Positions 1 through 5,949 of a DNA stretch of 9,048 bases are shown here, one piece after another. The DNA comes from an archaeon (GTDB taxonomy: Archaea; Altiarchaeota; Altiarchaeia; IMC4; QMZM01), in the NCBI GenBank assembly GCA_029933895.1, contig JAOZNG010000042.1, positions 1 to 9,048 of the forward strand, in the 5' to 3' direction. The translations under genes and the position numbers were made by a program. The notes below the pieces were generated by a model. The model ran no database searches. It had not been told where the DNA came from and saw only the letters and a list, made by a program, of their open reading frames with translations. The stretch's first letter is position 1. Each line of letters starts with the position of its first letter.

Positions 1-793
1 CGTTTCGTATATCCTCTGCAATCTCCTGTAGAACAGCAGGCAACTCACCTCCTGATTTCATACCCTGTATCATTAAACTGACCACTCTCTCAAGCCGTGG
101 TGATTTAATCCTTTGAGTCATTGACACCAGGGCTTTATCAAAGGACACCCCGGCAAGCGTATCTCTTGCAACATTCTGTATCTCAGCGGCGAGAGGGCCG
201 AATTCAGGACGGGAGGCAGCCCATAGTGCATTGTAGGGCGTCATCCCAGCCCTCATATTCTGGCTTATCATAACAAGGACGTCAGGCAACACACTCTCGA
301 CATTCTGGGTACGTTTATCGATTATTACAACAATAAGTATGTAGAACAGTACCCAGATGCCCACCAGAGACCCTAAAGCAGCAGGTATTATTATCTCGTC
401 AGGATACCGTAGCATGAACCTCATTAATACAAAAACCGCTACAGGCACAGTCAGGCTGTAGACGAAGACCACACCCAGTGTTTCCTCTGGGTTATGGGTT
501 AAACCAGAGACTAGGAGCATATTCTCCAACCTTTTTTTGATGTTGGAGGGAAATAAAGCCCCCAGTTTGTGGAATATATTCTTGAATAAGGCTGTAAAAA
601 CCGATATCACTACTTTGATAGATGACACAGTCTTACTGATTATGGAGACAATAAACGAAACAATGTTAAATAACATGGTATAGATTGCCTTAGCAATCAG
701 GGCTACGAGGTTTATGGGGTTTTCTCTTGGTTCTTCCTGAATCCCCTTCCCCGTGATTCTAGGCTTCCCCCTTCCTCTTATTTCTTTTCCCAT
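1..793 (-). CDS. Type II secretion F (T2SSF, TadB/TadC-like) membrane platform protein, C-terminus cut by window edge
   Basis: This is the second of two T2SSF-family inner-membrane platform proteins in the operon. Such proteins sit beneath a pilus or secretion filament and couple it to the cytoplasmic ATPase. I translated it by hand: ATG at 793-791, then 264 open codons to the window edge, so the stop lies outside. Residues 1-25 are basic and polar. Residues about 26-80 form a long hydrophobic or amphipathic stretch. Two membrane helices follow at about 106-126 and 134-158. The T2SSF domain begins near residue 165, with the typical 'lpd.l..is..mraG..p..Al' pattern (RAGMTPYNAL at 181-190) and a second helical half containing KSGGELPAVL at 246-255. 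The start lies 2 nt after the stop of the upstream gene and has no clear Shine-Dalgarno sequence, which suggests translational coupling. The family assignment is firm. Whether the machine is a pilus or a secretion system is inference. Confidence 0.85.
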   Translation of the reverse strand, partial: MGKEIRGRGKPRITGKGIQEEPRENPINLVALIAKAIYTMLFNIVSFIVSIISKTVSSIKVVISVFTALFKNIFHKLGALFPSNIKKRLENMLLVSGLTHNPEETLGVVFVYSLTVPVAVFVLMRFMLRYPDEIIIPAALGSLVGIWVLFYILIVVIIDKRTQNVESVLPDVLVMISQNMRAGMTPYNALWAASRPEFGPLAAEIQNVARDTLAGVSFDKALVSMTQRIKSPRLERVVSLMIQGMKSGGELPAVLQEIAEDIRN

Positions 794-795
794 TT

Positions 796-1662
796 TTAGA
801 TATTTGGCCTTTTGCTTCTAATCAGGTAAAGGAAAAAAATCTGCCCTAGTGATAACATAGCTAGAATCAACCAGAAGGTGGTGTCTGTAATATATGATCC
901 ACCTAGAAAGCTGGACATAATAAGTAGCAGTGTTATCCCCATAGAGGGCGCTACAATAACCATGAGCATATAAAGCAACCCCCAGAGGCTGAGTTCCTTC
1001 CCGTAGCTCTCTATCCTGCTCTCTTTTTCCCGTTGAAGCTCTACAGACATCGCCTCAAGAGCGTTTTTTACATTCGAACCGGTCTGGATTGCATTGGATA
1101 TCTGCCAAAGTGTCCTCCGCAGATATGCAGAAGCTGATATTATTCCATAATCGTTTAAAACACTTTTTATGGATTTACCTGACTCCACATCCTTCACTAT
1201 ATCCTTGCATACCTCAGAGCATGCTCCATAGTTTCCCTCAGCTATGTTCTCGATGCAGTTAAACAACGGTAAACCTGCTGTGAGCTGGATTTCCATATCC
1301 TTGAGCATATAATCCAGGTTCTCATCTATCTTTTTTCCCCGCTTCTTTACCTCAAGTTTAGGGAGAAATAACACATAAAAAAAAGAAAAAACAGTAACCA
1401 TAACAACCATGCCTGCACCTATATAGGGGTCAAGGGGGACATTGAAAACAAATATTAGTGCAAGAACGAAGCCGAGTATAGATATGGAGGAGCTGAAGGT
1501 AATCAAAAGGGTTACGGCAATATACTGTATAGCGTCCATGCCGTAGCCAGCCCTCTTCAGTTCCCATTGCATCTCAGGGAAAGCAACAGACAACTGCTCC
1601 GCTCCAGGCTTAAAAGCCATCGAAGAATCTTTTATCCTGTCTATAGTAAACGGATTCTCCAT
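796..1662 (-). CDS. Type II secretion F (T2SSF, TadB/TadC-like) membrane platform protein
   Basis: This 288-residue integral membrane protein is the first of a tandem pair of T2SSF proteins directly downstream of the motor ATPase. The N-terminal 45 residues are soluble. Hydrophobic segments lie at about 46-73 and 79-100, then a cytoplasmic helical T2SSF domain at about 115-225 (DYMLKDMEIQLTAGLPL at 117-133, with the typical Gly after the conserved small residue), then two more membrane segments at about 226-254 and 262-283. In archaeal flagellar ArlJ/FlaJ two T2SSF domains are fused in one chain. Here they are separate polypeptides, as in TadB/TadC systems. The gene starts 20 nt after the ATPase stop and ends 2 nt before the next start, so the three genes very probably form one transcript. 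No strong ribosome binding site is visible. The role as a pilus or secretion platform follows from family and context. Confidence 0.88.
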   Translation of the reverse strand: MENPFTIDRIKDSSMAFKPGAEQLSVAFPEMQWELKRAGYGMDAIQYIAVTLLITFSSSISILGFVLALIFVFNVPLDPYIGAGMVVMVTVFSFFYVLFLPKLEVKKRGKKIDENLDYMLKDMEIQLTAGLPLFNCIENIAEGNYGACSEVCKDIVKDVESGKSIKSVLNDYGIISASAYLRRTLWQISNAIQTGSNVKNALEAMSVELQREKESRIESYGKELSLWGLLYMLMVIVAPSMGITLLLIMSSFLGGSYITDTTFWLILAMLSLGQIFFLYLIRSKRPNI

Positions 1663-1682
1663 TATAGTTATATTACCCTATC

Positions 1683-3212
1683 TTAGCTTAAATCTTTATC
1701 GGATTCAACCAGGTCAAGAACTGTGTCCTTGTCTATATAATACTCGGTTACGATCTTCCCAACGTCATTCACGCTCTTAATGCCTTTTTCCATGAGCCAT
1801 TTAACAATCTGTTGCTTACCCTCCAGATCCTCCTTTATGTCCGAGTCGTCCATCCCTGTGAACGTTGATATCTCCTCCAACACCCTCATGCTCTGATTTT
1901 TCCGCTCTACGACATCTTTTTTGGGATTCCATGAGTATAGTGTGTTGGTTTCTGGTTTATCACTACCTGTCTTAATCAATTCAACAATCTCCAGTGTTCT
2001 TCTCTGTTTCGTCTTCCTGTTTATGTGCTGTATTACTATCAGCGGCAGTGAACCCATAACCAGCGGGGGGATATTCATTGGGGGGCTGATTATCCTGTCA
2101 ACCACCTCGTAGGCTCTGTTGGCATGGAATGTCCCGTACACGGAGTGCCCGGTATGCATGGCCTCAAACAATACCTCAGTCTCTCTTTTCCTCCTGACTT
2201 CACCGACTATTATCCTGTCAGGCCTCATCCTCAGGGAGTTCTCTATCAGGTCCAGCATGGACACCTCTCCCTCACCTCTCGGGTTAGCGGCCCTGGTTGA
2301 GAGAGGGACCCAGTGAAGGTATTCAGGGAGGTTTAACTCTCTGGTGTCCTCTATGGATACTATCCTCTGGTTCGCTGGGAAGAATGGCATCAATGCGTTC
2401 AGCATGGATGTTTTACCGGATGCTGTTCCCCCTGAAACAAGCATGCTGAGTTCGTATTCACAGGCCAGCCACAGGAAAGCAGCTGCCTCAAAACTTATAG
2501 TGTTAAATTTAGGGTCCACCAGGTGCACCATAGTCCATGGTGTTCTGGAGAATCTCCTTATGGTTATGGTGTTACCATCAGTTGATATTGGGAACAGGGT
2601 GGCATTGACTCTGTCACCGCTAGATAGGTGAGCATCAAGCAGGGGCTCAAGGCGGGTTATCTCTCTACCAACCTGTCTCGCTATTCTGGAGGAGTAGTTC
2701 ATAATCATATCCTCTGATGGTATGGCTATGTTGGTCTTCAGCCAGCCGTGTTTCTTGTTGTAAACCCATACAACGTCTCTGCTGCTGTTCACAACCACCT
2801 CCTCAAGGAGGTTGTCTCCTAGAAGGTATTCAATATCACCTAAGCCTATCATGTCGTTGACCACTTTACTGCTTAGGAGGGCTATGTCTTCCTCAGAGGC
2901 CTTCTTTAGAACAGATTTCAGTTTCTCTTTCGCATCAATTCTGAATCTCTTTTTCAGCTCAGATATCTCCTCTGGACCTCCTCCAGTAGCTCGCCGTACC
3001 TGTATCTCACCAACCAGGCTGTGTTTTGTTCTCTCCAGTAATGCATTTGTAACGTTGTCTATCGTGGGGAGCATTATGTGGTAATGAGGTACGTAGTCGC
3101 CGACATCCCTGATACTGACCTTTAGACTGATTTCCTCTAAAGGCACAGCATAGGACTCTAATTCAGTTATTACCTCATTATCTTCTGTATCCGTGATTTC
3201 TTCTTCAGCCAT
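1683..3212 (-). CDS. Type II/IV secretion system ATPase, GspE/TadA/VirB11 family
   Basis: This is a hexameric secretion ATPase that should power pilus assembly or secretion from the cytoplasmic face of the membrane. It is 509 residues, usual for the archaeal members. Visible motifs in order are an acidic N-terminus (1-20); an N-terminal domain ending in the 'LL.D..LEEVVVN' segment; Walker A GGTASGKTS at 261-269 with K267; the Asp box SIEDTREL at 286-293; the Walker B region RPDRIIVGEVR at 330-340 with E338; and the His box, MHTGHSVYGTFHAN at 352-365. The C-terminal extension after residue 450 resembles that of archaeal TadA-like ATPases ('..WLMEKGIKSVNDVGKIV..EYY'). It is the first gene of the operon and starts at the edge of a divergent promoter region. 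No Shine-Dalgarno sequence precedes the ATG, so the transcript may be nearly leaderless. The ATPase call is very safe. The exact system (Tad-like, archaeal pilus or other) is not settled. Confidence 0.93.
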   Translation of the reverse strand: MAEEEITDTEDNEVITELESYAVPLEEISLKVSIRDVGDYVPHYHIMLPTIDNVTNALLERTKHSLVGEIQVRRATGGGPEEISELKKRFRIDAKEKLKSVLKKASEEDIALLSSKVVNDMIGLGDIEYLLGDNLLEEVVVNSSRDVVWVYNKKHGWLKTNIAIPSEDMIMNYSSRIARQVGREITRLEPLLDAHLSSGDRVNATLFPISTDGNTITIRRFSRTPWTMVHLVDPKFNTISFEAAAFLWLACEYELSMLVSGGTASGKTSMLNALMPFFPANQRIVSIEDTRELNLPEYLHWVPLSTRAANPRGEGEVSMLDLIENSLRMRPDRIIVGEVRRKRETEVLFEAMHTGHSVYGTFHANRAYEVVDRIISPPMNIPPLVMGSLPLIVIQHINRKTKQRRTLEIVELIKTGSDKPETNTLYSWNPKKDVVERKNQSMRVLEEISTFTGMDDSDIKEDLEGKQQIVKWLMEKGIKSVNDVGKIVTEYYIDKDTVLDLVESDKDLS

Positions 3213-3278
3213 TATCTGTTAATAATTATGTCTTTAATACTTTATATGTTTTCATTTTTATTTTATTATAGGTGCAGG
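3213..3278. promoter_or_regulatory. Divergent promoter region between the secretion operon and the dehydratase gene
   Basis: This 66-nt AT-rich spacer separates two genes that point away from each other. CTTTATATG at 3240-3248 reads CATATAAAG on the minus strand, so one element could act as a TATA box in either direction. Its centre lies about 32-34 nt from both start codons, which fits archaeal promoters with a very short 5' leader. On the minus strand it is preceded by TGAAAA (revcomp of 3249-3254), a plausible BRE, so the secretion-operon direction is better supported. For the plus direction the BRE is weak, and AGGTG at 3270-3274 may be the ribosome binding site of the dehydratase gene. 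Sharing of the element is inference. Confidence 0.5.
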
Positions 3279-3791
3279 ATGAAGGGCAGGGTGCATAAAT
3301 TCGGGGATGACGTAAACACTGATTATATAATCTCTGGGAGATACAAGTTCAAGACACTCGATAACAGGGAGCTGGCTAGGCATGTTATGGAGGACCTGGA
3401 CCCCGACTTCTACAACAGAATCTCTGGGGGAGATTTTATGGTAGCTGGGAGGAACTTCGGATGCGGCTCTTCAAGAGAGCAGGCTCCTCTGGCAATAAAA
3501 TATGCAGGCATTTCTGCCGTGATAGCCCGGTCATTTGCTAGGATATTCTACAGGAACGCGATAAACGTGGGACTACCTGTTCTGGAATGCATGGGGGTCA
3601 AGGAGATCAGGGAGGGTGATGTACTGAACGTTAACCTGAAAGAGGGTGTTATCAGGAATGAGACAAGAAACATCAGGCTTGACGTGAAACCTCTGCCTGA
3701 TGTGATGCTGGGGATTCTGGAGGAGGGGGGCCTAACTAACTACTTTAGAAAACATAAAGGTTTTTTATCTGAATATAAGATTACACATTGA
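3279..3791 (+). CDS. leuD: 3-isopropylmalate dehydratase / homoaconitase-type small subunit (LeuD/HacB family)
   Basis: This is the small, swivelling-domain subunit of an aconitase-superfamily hydro-lyase. With a large [4Fe-4S] subunit it isomerises 2-isopropylmalate to 3-isopropylmalate (leucine pathway) or homocitrate-type substrates. The 170-residue length is normal for archaeal members. Seen motifs are [10 protein letters not shown] (8-17), the specificity-loop region GRYKFK (20-25), [12 protein letters not shown] (59-70) and [16 protein letters not shown] (85-100). I chose the ATG at 3279 because homologues begin just before 'FGDDvNTD' and AGGTG lies four bases upstream. The frame is open from 3228, but those extra 17 codons cover the promoter region and look unlike the family. 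The loop reads YKFK; the loops I recall from characterised Methanocaldococcus enzymes start with YLRT (homoaconitase) or YLVY (isopropylmalate). Substrate choice is therefore open. No large-subunit gene is nearby. Confidence 0.87.
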   Translation: MKGRVHKFGDDVNTDYIISGRYKFKTLDNRELARHVMEDLDPDFYNRISGGDFMVAGRNFGCGSSREQAPLAIKYAGISAVIARSFARIFYRNAINVGLPVLECMGVKEIREGDVLNVNLKEGVIRNETRNIRLDVKPLPDVMLGILEEGGLTNYFRKHKGFLSEYKITH

Positions 3792-3892
3792 ATGGGGTTT
3801 TTATTCACTGGTTTCTTTTTATTTAATAATAATGTTTATTTAGTTTATGTGGGGGTATAGTTTTTGTTTGTCATGGTTTGGTTTAAGGTTCC

Positions 3893-3900
3893 TTTTTTTT
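3893..3900 (+). terminator. Possible U-tract terminator after the dehydratase gene
   Basis: Eight consecutive T follow CC, with no clear hairpin before them. Archaeal RNA polymerase can terminate at such U-tracts alone. The position, about 100 nt past the dehydratase stop and within the presumed cold-shock leader, is ambiguous. It could instead be an attenuation-like site or simply part of the T-rich background. Confidence 0.25.
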
Positions 3901-3919
3901 ATTTAGGATATATTCTTTT

Positions 3920-3927
3920 GGAGGTGA
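3920..3927 (+). promoter_or_regulatory. Strong Shine-Dalgarno site of the cold-shock gene
   Basis: GGAGGTGA lies six bases before the ATG at 3934 and is fully complementary to the usual 16S rRNA 3' end. It is by far the strongest ribosome binding site in the window. The other genes start with weak or no Shine-Dalgarno sequences. It fixes the start codon and implies a leadered, highly translated mRNA. Confidence 0.85.
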
Positions 3928-3933
3928 GTTTAT

Positions 3934-4128
3934 ATGGTTGATGGCACGGTTAAGTTCTTCAATGACGTAAAGAATTACGGTTTCATTGAAGGCGATGACG
4001 GCAACGATTACTTCGTCCACCGGAGTGATATCGTGGGCGAGTCTGTTTTAGCCGAAGGAGACCGGGTCTCTTTCACCCCTGTTGAGGGTGACCGGGGTCC
4101 CAAAGCTGATAAAGTAGAGAAGTTGTAA
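3934..4128 (+). CDS. csp: Cold-shock domain protein (CspA family)
   Basis: This 64-residue, single-domain OB-fold protein binds single-stranded nucleic acid and typically acts as an RNA chaperone in the cytoplasm. The RNP1 motif is at residues 13-18 (KNYGFI) and RNP2 at 26-31 (YFVHRS). The segment before RNP1 reads VKFFND, where bacterial proteins usually have VKWFN. Phe for Trp and the 'FFND..YGFIE' wording resemble the archaeal proteins I remember from haloarchaea. The end, GPKADKVEKL, matches the family's 'gpkA.nV' strand. Length and composition (acidic, Gly-rich) are normal. It has its own strong ribosome binding site and a terminator right at the stop, so it is probably expressed as a short monocistronic mRNA. 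Cold induction is known for the family but not shown here. Confidence 0.93.
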   Translation: MVDGTVKFFNDVKNYGFIEGDDGNDYFVHRSDIVGESVLAEGDRVSFTPVEGDRGPKADKVEKL

Positions 4129-4168
4129 TGCTAACGCATTTCTTCTCTTTTCTTCTTTTTTTCTTTTC
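4127..4168 (+). terminator. Hairpin plus T-tract terminator of the cold-shock gene
   Basis: AATGC (4127-4131) and GCATT (4136-4140) form a perfect 5-bp stem around a TAAC loop. A pyrimidine run, almost all T with interspersed C, extends to about 4166. The left arm starts inside the TAA stop codon (4126-4128). The T-tract serves only plus-strand transcripts. The converging surface-protein gene ends at 4170, so this element also separates the two convergent units. Confidence 0.7.
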
Positions 4169-4169
4169 A

Positions 4170-5936
4170 TTATTCGGGCATGCAAAGGATATGTCCTTCC
4201 GTGCACGTTTCGCCTACACCACACTCATCCCGGATTTCCTCGATCCGTTTTACCTGACAGGTTGCGTTGAGGGAGTATGGACTTATACACTCCGCCTTCA
4301 GGTAGTAGTCGGCTACGTCTCCTGCCTCAGTGCAGTGGTATTCATGCAGGTACCCTGTCTCCCCGCAGTCTTCGTCCTTAAAGCATTCAATCCGAGGGCA
4401 CATCCGGCAGTGTCCTCCACAGTCCGTCATTGTTTCACCATGGTTTTTAACATGATCGCTGCAGTGGCTTGTGTCTGGTTTGCTTGTGTACTGGGCTGGT
4501 CCCTTCAACAGCATAATCCTGCTCTCCAAGTGGATGTGTGGGTTCAGGATGGGCGCATCCGTATACGGGAGCTTGATGGCTTCTGTCTTGCTGCACGCGA
4601 GTATGTAGCTCCCATCGGGACTTATTTCCACATTCACCGGATCACCTATCTGGTATCTCCACAACAGATTCCCTTCCTTATCCAAGAGATACATGCTCCG
4701 GTCCCTGCTTGCTGCAAGAATATACTCTGCCTCCCCTGTGAGAGCGATGTCTGCTATGCCCCAGTTGGTTTTGTAGGAGCTAAGTTTCTCCCCTCCACGG
4801 TTGTATAACTGTAGCTCCCCTCCCACACCCACCGCAAGGTAGTCGCCGTCTTCTGTTAATGCCAAGGCTGTTATCTCATCACCCACCTTCTTCTCCCATT
4901 TGATGGTGGCTGTTGTTTCAGCAAGGCTGTGGTGTATGTATGTGAGTTTATACTTCTTTTCTTTTGAGATGAATGATGAGGCGGTTGCAACCACTAGGTC
5001 CTTTAGGTAGGGGGTGGCGACTATTTTTTTTATTTCAAGATCCAGTTCCTGGCTTATTTCTCCAGTAATGTATCCTCTCCCCCTGCTGTTGAATGTGTTT
5101 ATTCCCGTCCAGCCGTTTGCTGCTAGCTTCTCCCACCGCATGGTGTGGTTTAATCCGTCCGGCGTGATTTCTATATCCCCCAGGCTGTTGTTTTCTATCA
5201 ACCTCTCCTTATCCAGACGGTAGTTTAGTTTCTCCAGTTTCCTCCCGCCTCGGTCCTCGTATACTATGTAGGTGTGCTCCCCGTCTTGGCTTATCTCAGC
5301 ATCCAACACCCCAAGAGTTCCCTTATGTTGTGTTTTCAGGTCATGGTGTTTCCGGTCGTAGTATAGGAGGTGTCCTATTACACCTCCACTGCTTTTGTTG
5401 TTAGCTGCTGCCACCAGCCTCTCCATATATCTTGTCCCGCTGCATGTGATGATTTCTTCCTCAGGAAGTGTTTTCTCCCAGATTACCGGGTTTTCGGGTA
5501 CGGTCTCTGTCCCATGGAAACATGACCTGCACACTCCCCCGCAGTCGACCTCCTCTTCTCCCACATCAAATACATTATTCCTGCAGGATTCCGGTAGCGT
5601 GGTTGAGGTAGCCATTGATGTGGTGACGGTGGATGAGGTCGTAGCTGAGGTGATAGTGGTTGAGGTTGCGGTGGTTGGGGTGGCAGTTGAGGTGGTTGTC
5701 AGATAACTGGTTGTTGTAGCTAGGGAGGTGGTTGTGGTTGAGGAAGTGGTGGAGGATGTGGTTGAAAGATCAACGGGTTGCTGAGCCATGAGCAAGATTA
5801 ATGTCATACCCACGGCTACTAGCAGAGCTAATAAGATTAGTAGGATCACTGCAACAACAACTATTGTTTTGCTGTCTCCTTGTATGGGGATTATTTTTTC
5901 GAGCATCTTCTTTTCTGGGTGTATAATATGTTTCAT
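4170..5936 (-). CDS. Membrane-anchored surface protein: Thr-rich stalk, beta-propeller, paired DCGG cysteine motifs
   Basis: This 588-residue protein has no function I can name. The order of parts is a short basic cytoplasmic N-terminus (1-23), one strong membrane helix (about 24-50), a Ser/Thr-rich stalk (58-113) and a cysteine motif with C118, C132, C136 and C139. Next come beta-propeller-like repeats at about 205-460, with WD40/PQQ-like phrases such as VEISPDGSYILACS at 436-449 and ALTEDGDYLAVG at 359-370. A second cysteine motif follows (C492, C506, C510, C513), then a cysteine-rich C-terminal module (518-588). Topology should be N-in, C-out. Four N-glycosylation sequons fall outside the membrane (N180, N249, N263, N557). 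The start is 13 nt after the smc stop without a Shine-Dalgarno sequence; M11 is an alternative start. Similar surface proteins exist in uncultivated archaea (recalled, not searched). An adhesion, binding or cell-envelope role is inference. Confidence 0.8.
   Translation of the reverse strand: MKHIIHPEKKMLEKIIPIQGDSKTIVVVAVILLILLALLVAVGMTLILLMAQQPVDLSTTSSTTSSTTTTSLATTTSYLTTTSTATPTTATSTTITSATTSSTVTTSMATSTTLPESCRNNVFDVGEEEVDCGGVCRSCFHGTETVPENPVIWEKTLPEEEIITCSGTRYMERLVAAANNKSSGGVIGHLLYYDRKHHDLKTQHKGTLGVLDAEISQDGEHTYIVYEDRGGRKLEKLNYRLDKERLIENNSLGDIEITPDGLNHTMRWEKLAANGWTGINTFNSRGRGYITGEISQELDLEIKKIVATPYLKDLVVATASSFISKEKKYKLTYIHHSLAETTATIKWEKKVGDEITALALTEDGDYLAVGVGGELQLYNRGGEKLSSYKTNWGIADIALTGEAEYILAASRDRSMYLLDKEGNLLWRYQIGDPVNVEISPDGSYILACSKTEAIKLPYTDAPILNPHIHLESRIMLLKGPAQYTSKPDTSHCSDHVKNHGETMTDCGGHCRMCPRIECFKDEDCGETGYLHEYHCTEAGDVADYYLKAECISPYSLNATCQVKRIEEIRDECGVGETCTEGHILCMPE
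4398..4463 (-). repeat. Second C-x13-C-x3-C-x2-C (DCGG) motif of the surface protein
   Basis: This encodes residues 492-513. The spacing of the four cysteines is identical to the copy before the propeller, and DCGG.C..C is shared. It opens the cysteine-rich C-terminal module (further Cys at 518, 524, 535, 550, 560, 572, 578 and 585). Disulfides are likely outside the cell. Confidence 0.75.
5520..5585 (-). repeat. First C-x13-C-x3-C-x2-C (DCGG) motif of the surface protein
   Basis: This encodes residues 118-139, directly after the Ser/Thr-rich stalk. It has acidic residues between the first and second cysteine (DVGEEEVDCGG), as in the 'C..N..D.gEt.vDCGG.C..C' motif of many archaeal and bacterial surface proteins. 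Together with the later copy it brackets the propeller. Confidence 0.75.
5589..5768 (-). repeat. Low-complexity Ser/Thr-rich stalk region
   Basis: Codons 57-116 encode a run in which 44 of the 56 residues from 58 to 113 are Ser or Thr, in TTS- and TTT-like imperfect repeats. On the plus strand this appears as a strongly G/T-rich stretch of GTGGTTGAGG-like units. The composition is typical of an extended, O-glycosylated spacer that lifts a domain off the membrane. Degenerate repeats like these can change length by slippage. Confidence 0.85.
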
Positions 5937-5949
5937 CCGAGAACATAGT

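Larger units (their letters stand above)
3792..3933 (+). promoter_or_regulatory. T-rich spacer with likely 3' end of the dehydratase mRNA and promoter/leader of the cold-shock gene
   Basis: The 142 bases between the two plus-strand genes contain about 77 T but only about 7 C, with G roughly four times C. T-tracts at 3798-3802, 3812-3820 and the eight T at 3893-3900 are candidates for archaeal U-tract termination. Candidate TATA-like sequences are ATTTAATAAT (3821-3830) and GGTATAG (3854-3860). Either would give the cold-shock mRNA a leader of roughly 50-80 nt. None is decisive. The closer GATATATTC (3907-3915) would place the transcript start at the ATG, which conflicts with the strong Shine-Dalgarno site between them. 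Confidence 0.35.

Noticed and set aside
1..3212. Archaeal flagellum (archaellum) operon
   Set aside because: The platform protein is split in two, and no archaellin or other arl genes are present, so a Tad-like or other pilus/secretion machine fits better.
3228..3278. Longer start for the dehydratase small subunit at 3228 or 3246
   Set aside because: The extra residues overlap the promoter element, are hydrophobic and unlike the family. The ATG at 3279 has AGGTG upstream and places FGDDVNTD at the usual distance.
4128..4808. 226-codon open frame on the plus strand after the cold-shock gene
   Set aside because: It is antisense to the surface-protein gene, starts inside the terminator hairpin and shows no recognisable domain. 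The Cys-rich composition mirrors the opposite strand.
5395..5706. Val-rich open frame on the plus strand
   Set aside because: It is the complement of the Thr-codon repeats of the surface-protein stalk. The repeat pattern is explained by that gene.
5600..5770. CRISPR-like or DNA-level direct repeat array
   Set aside because: The repeats are short, imperfect and in codon register. They encode Ser/Thr and have no spacer structure.
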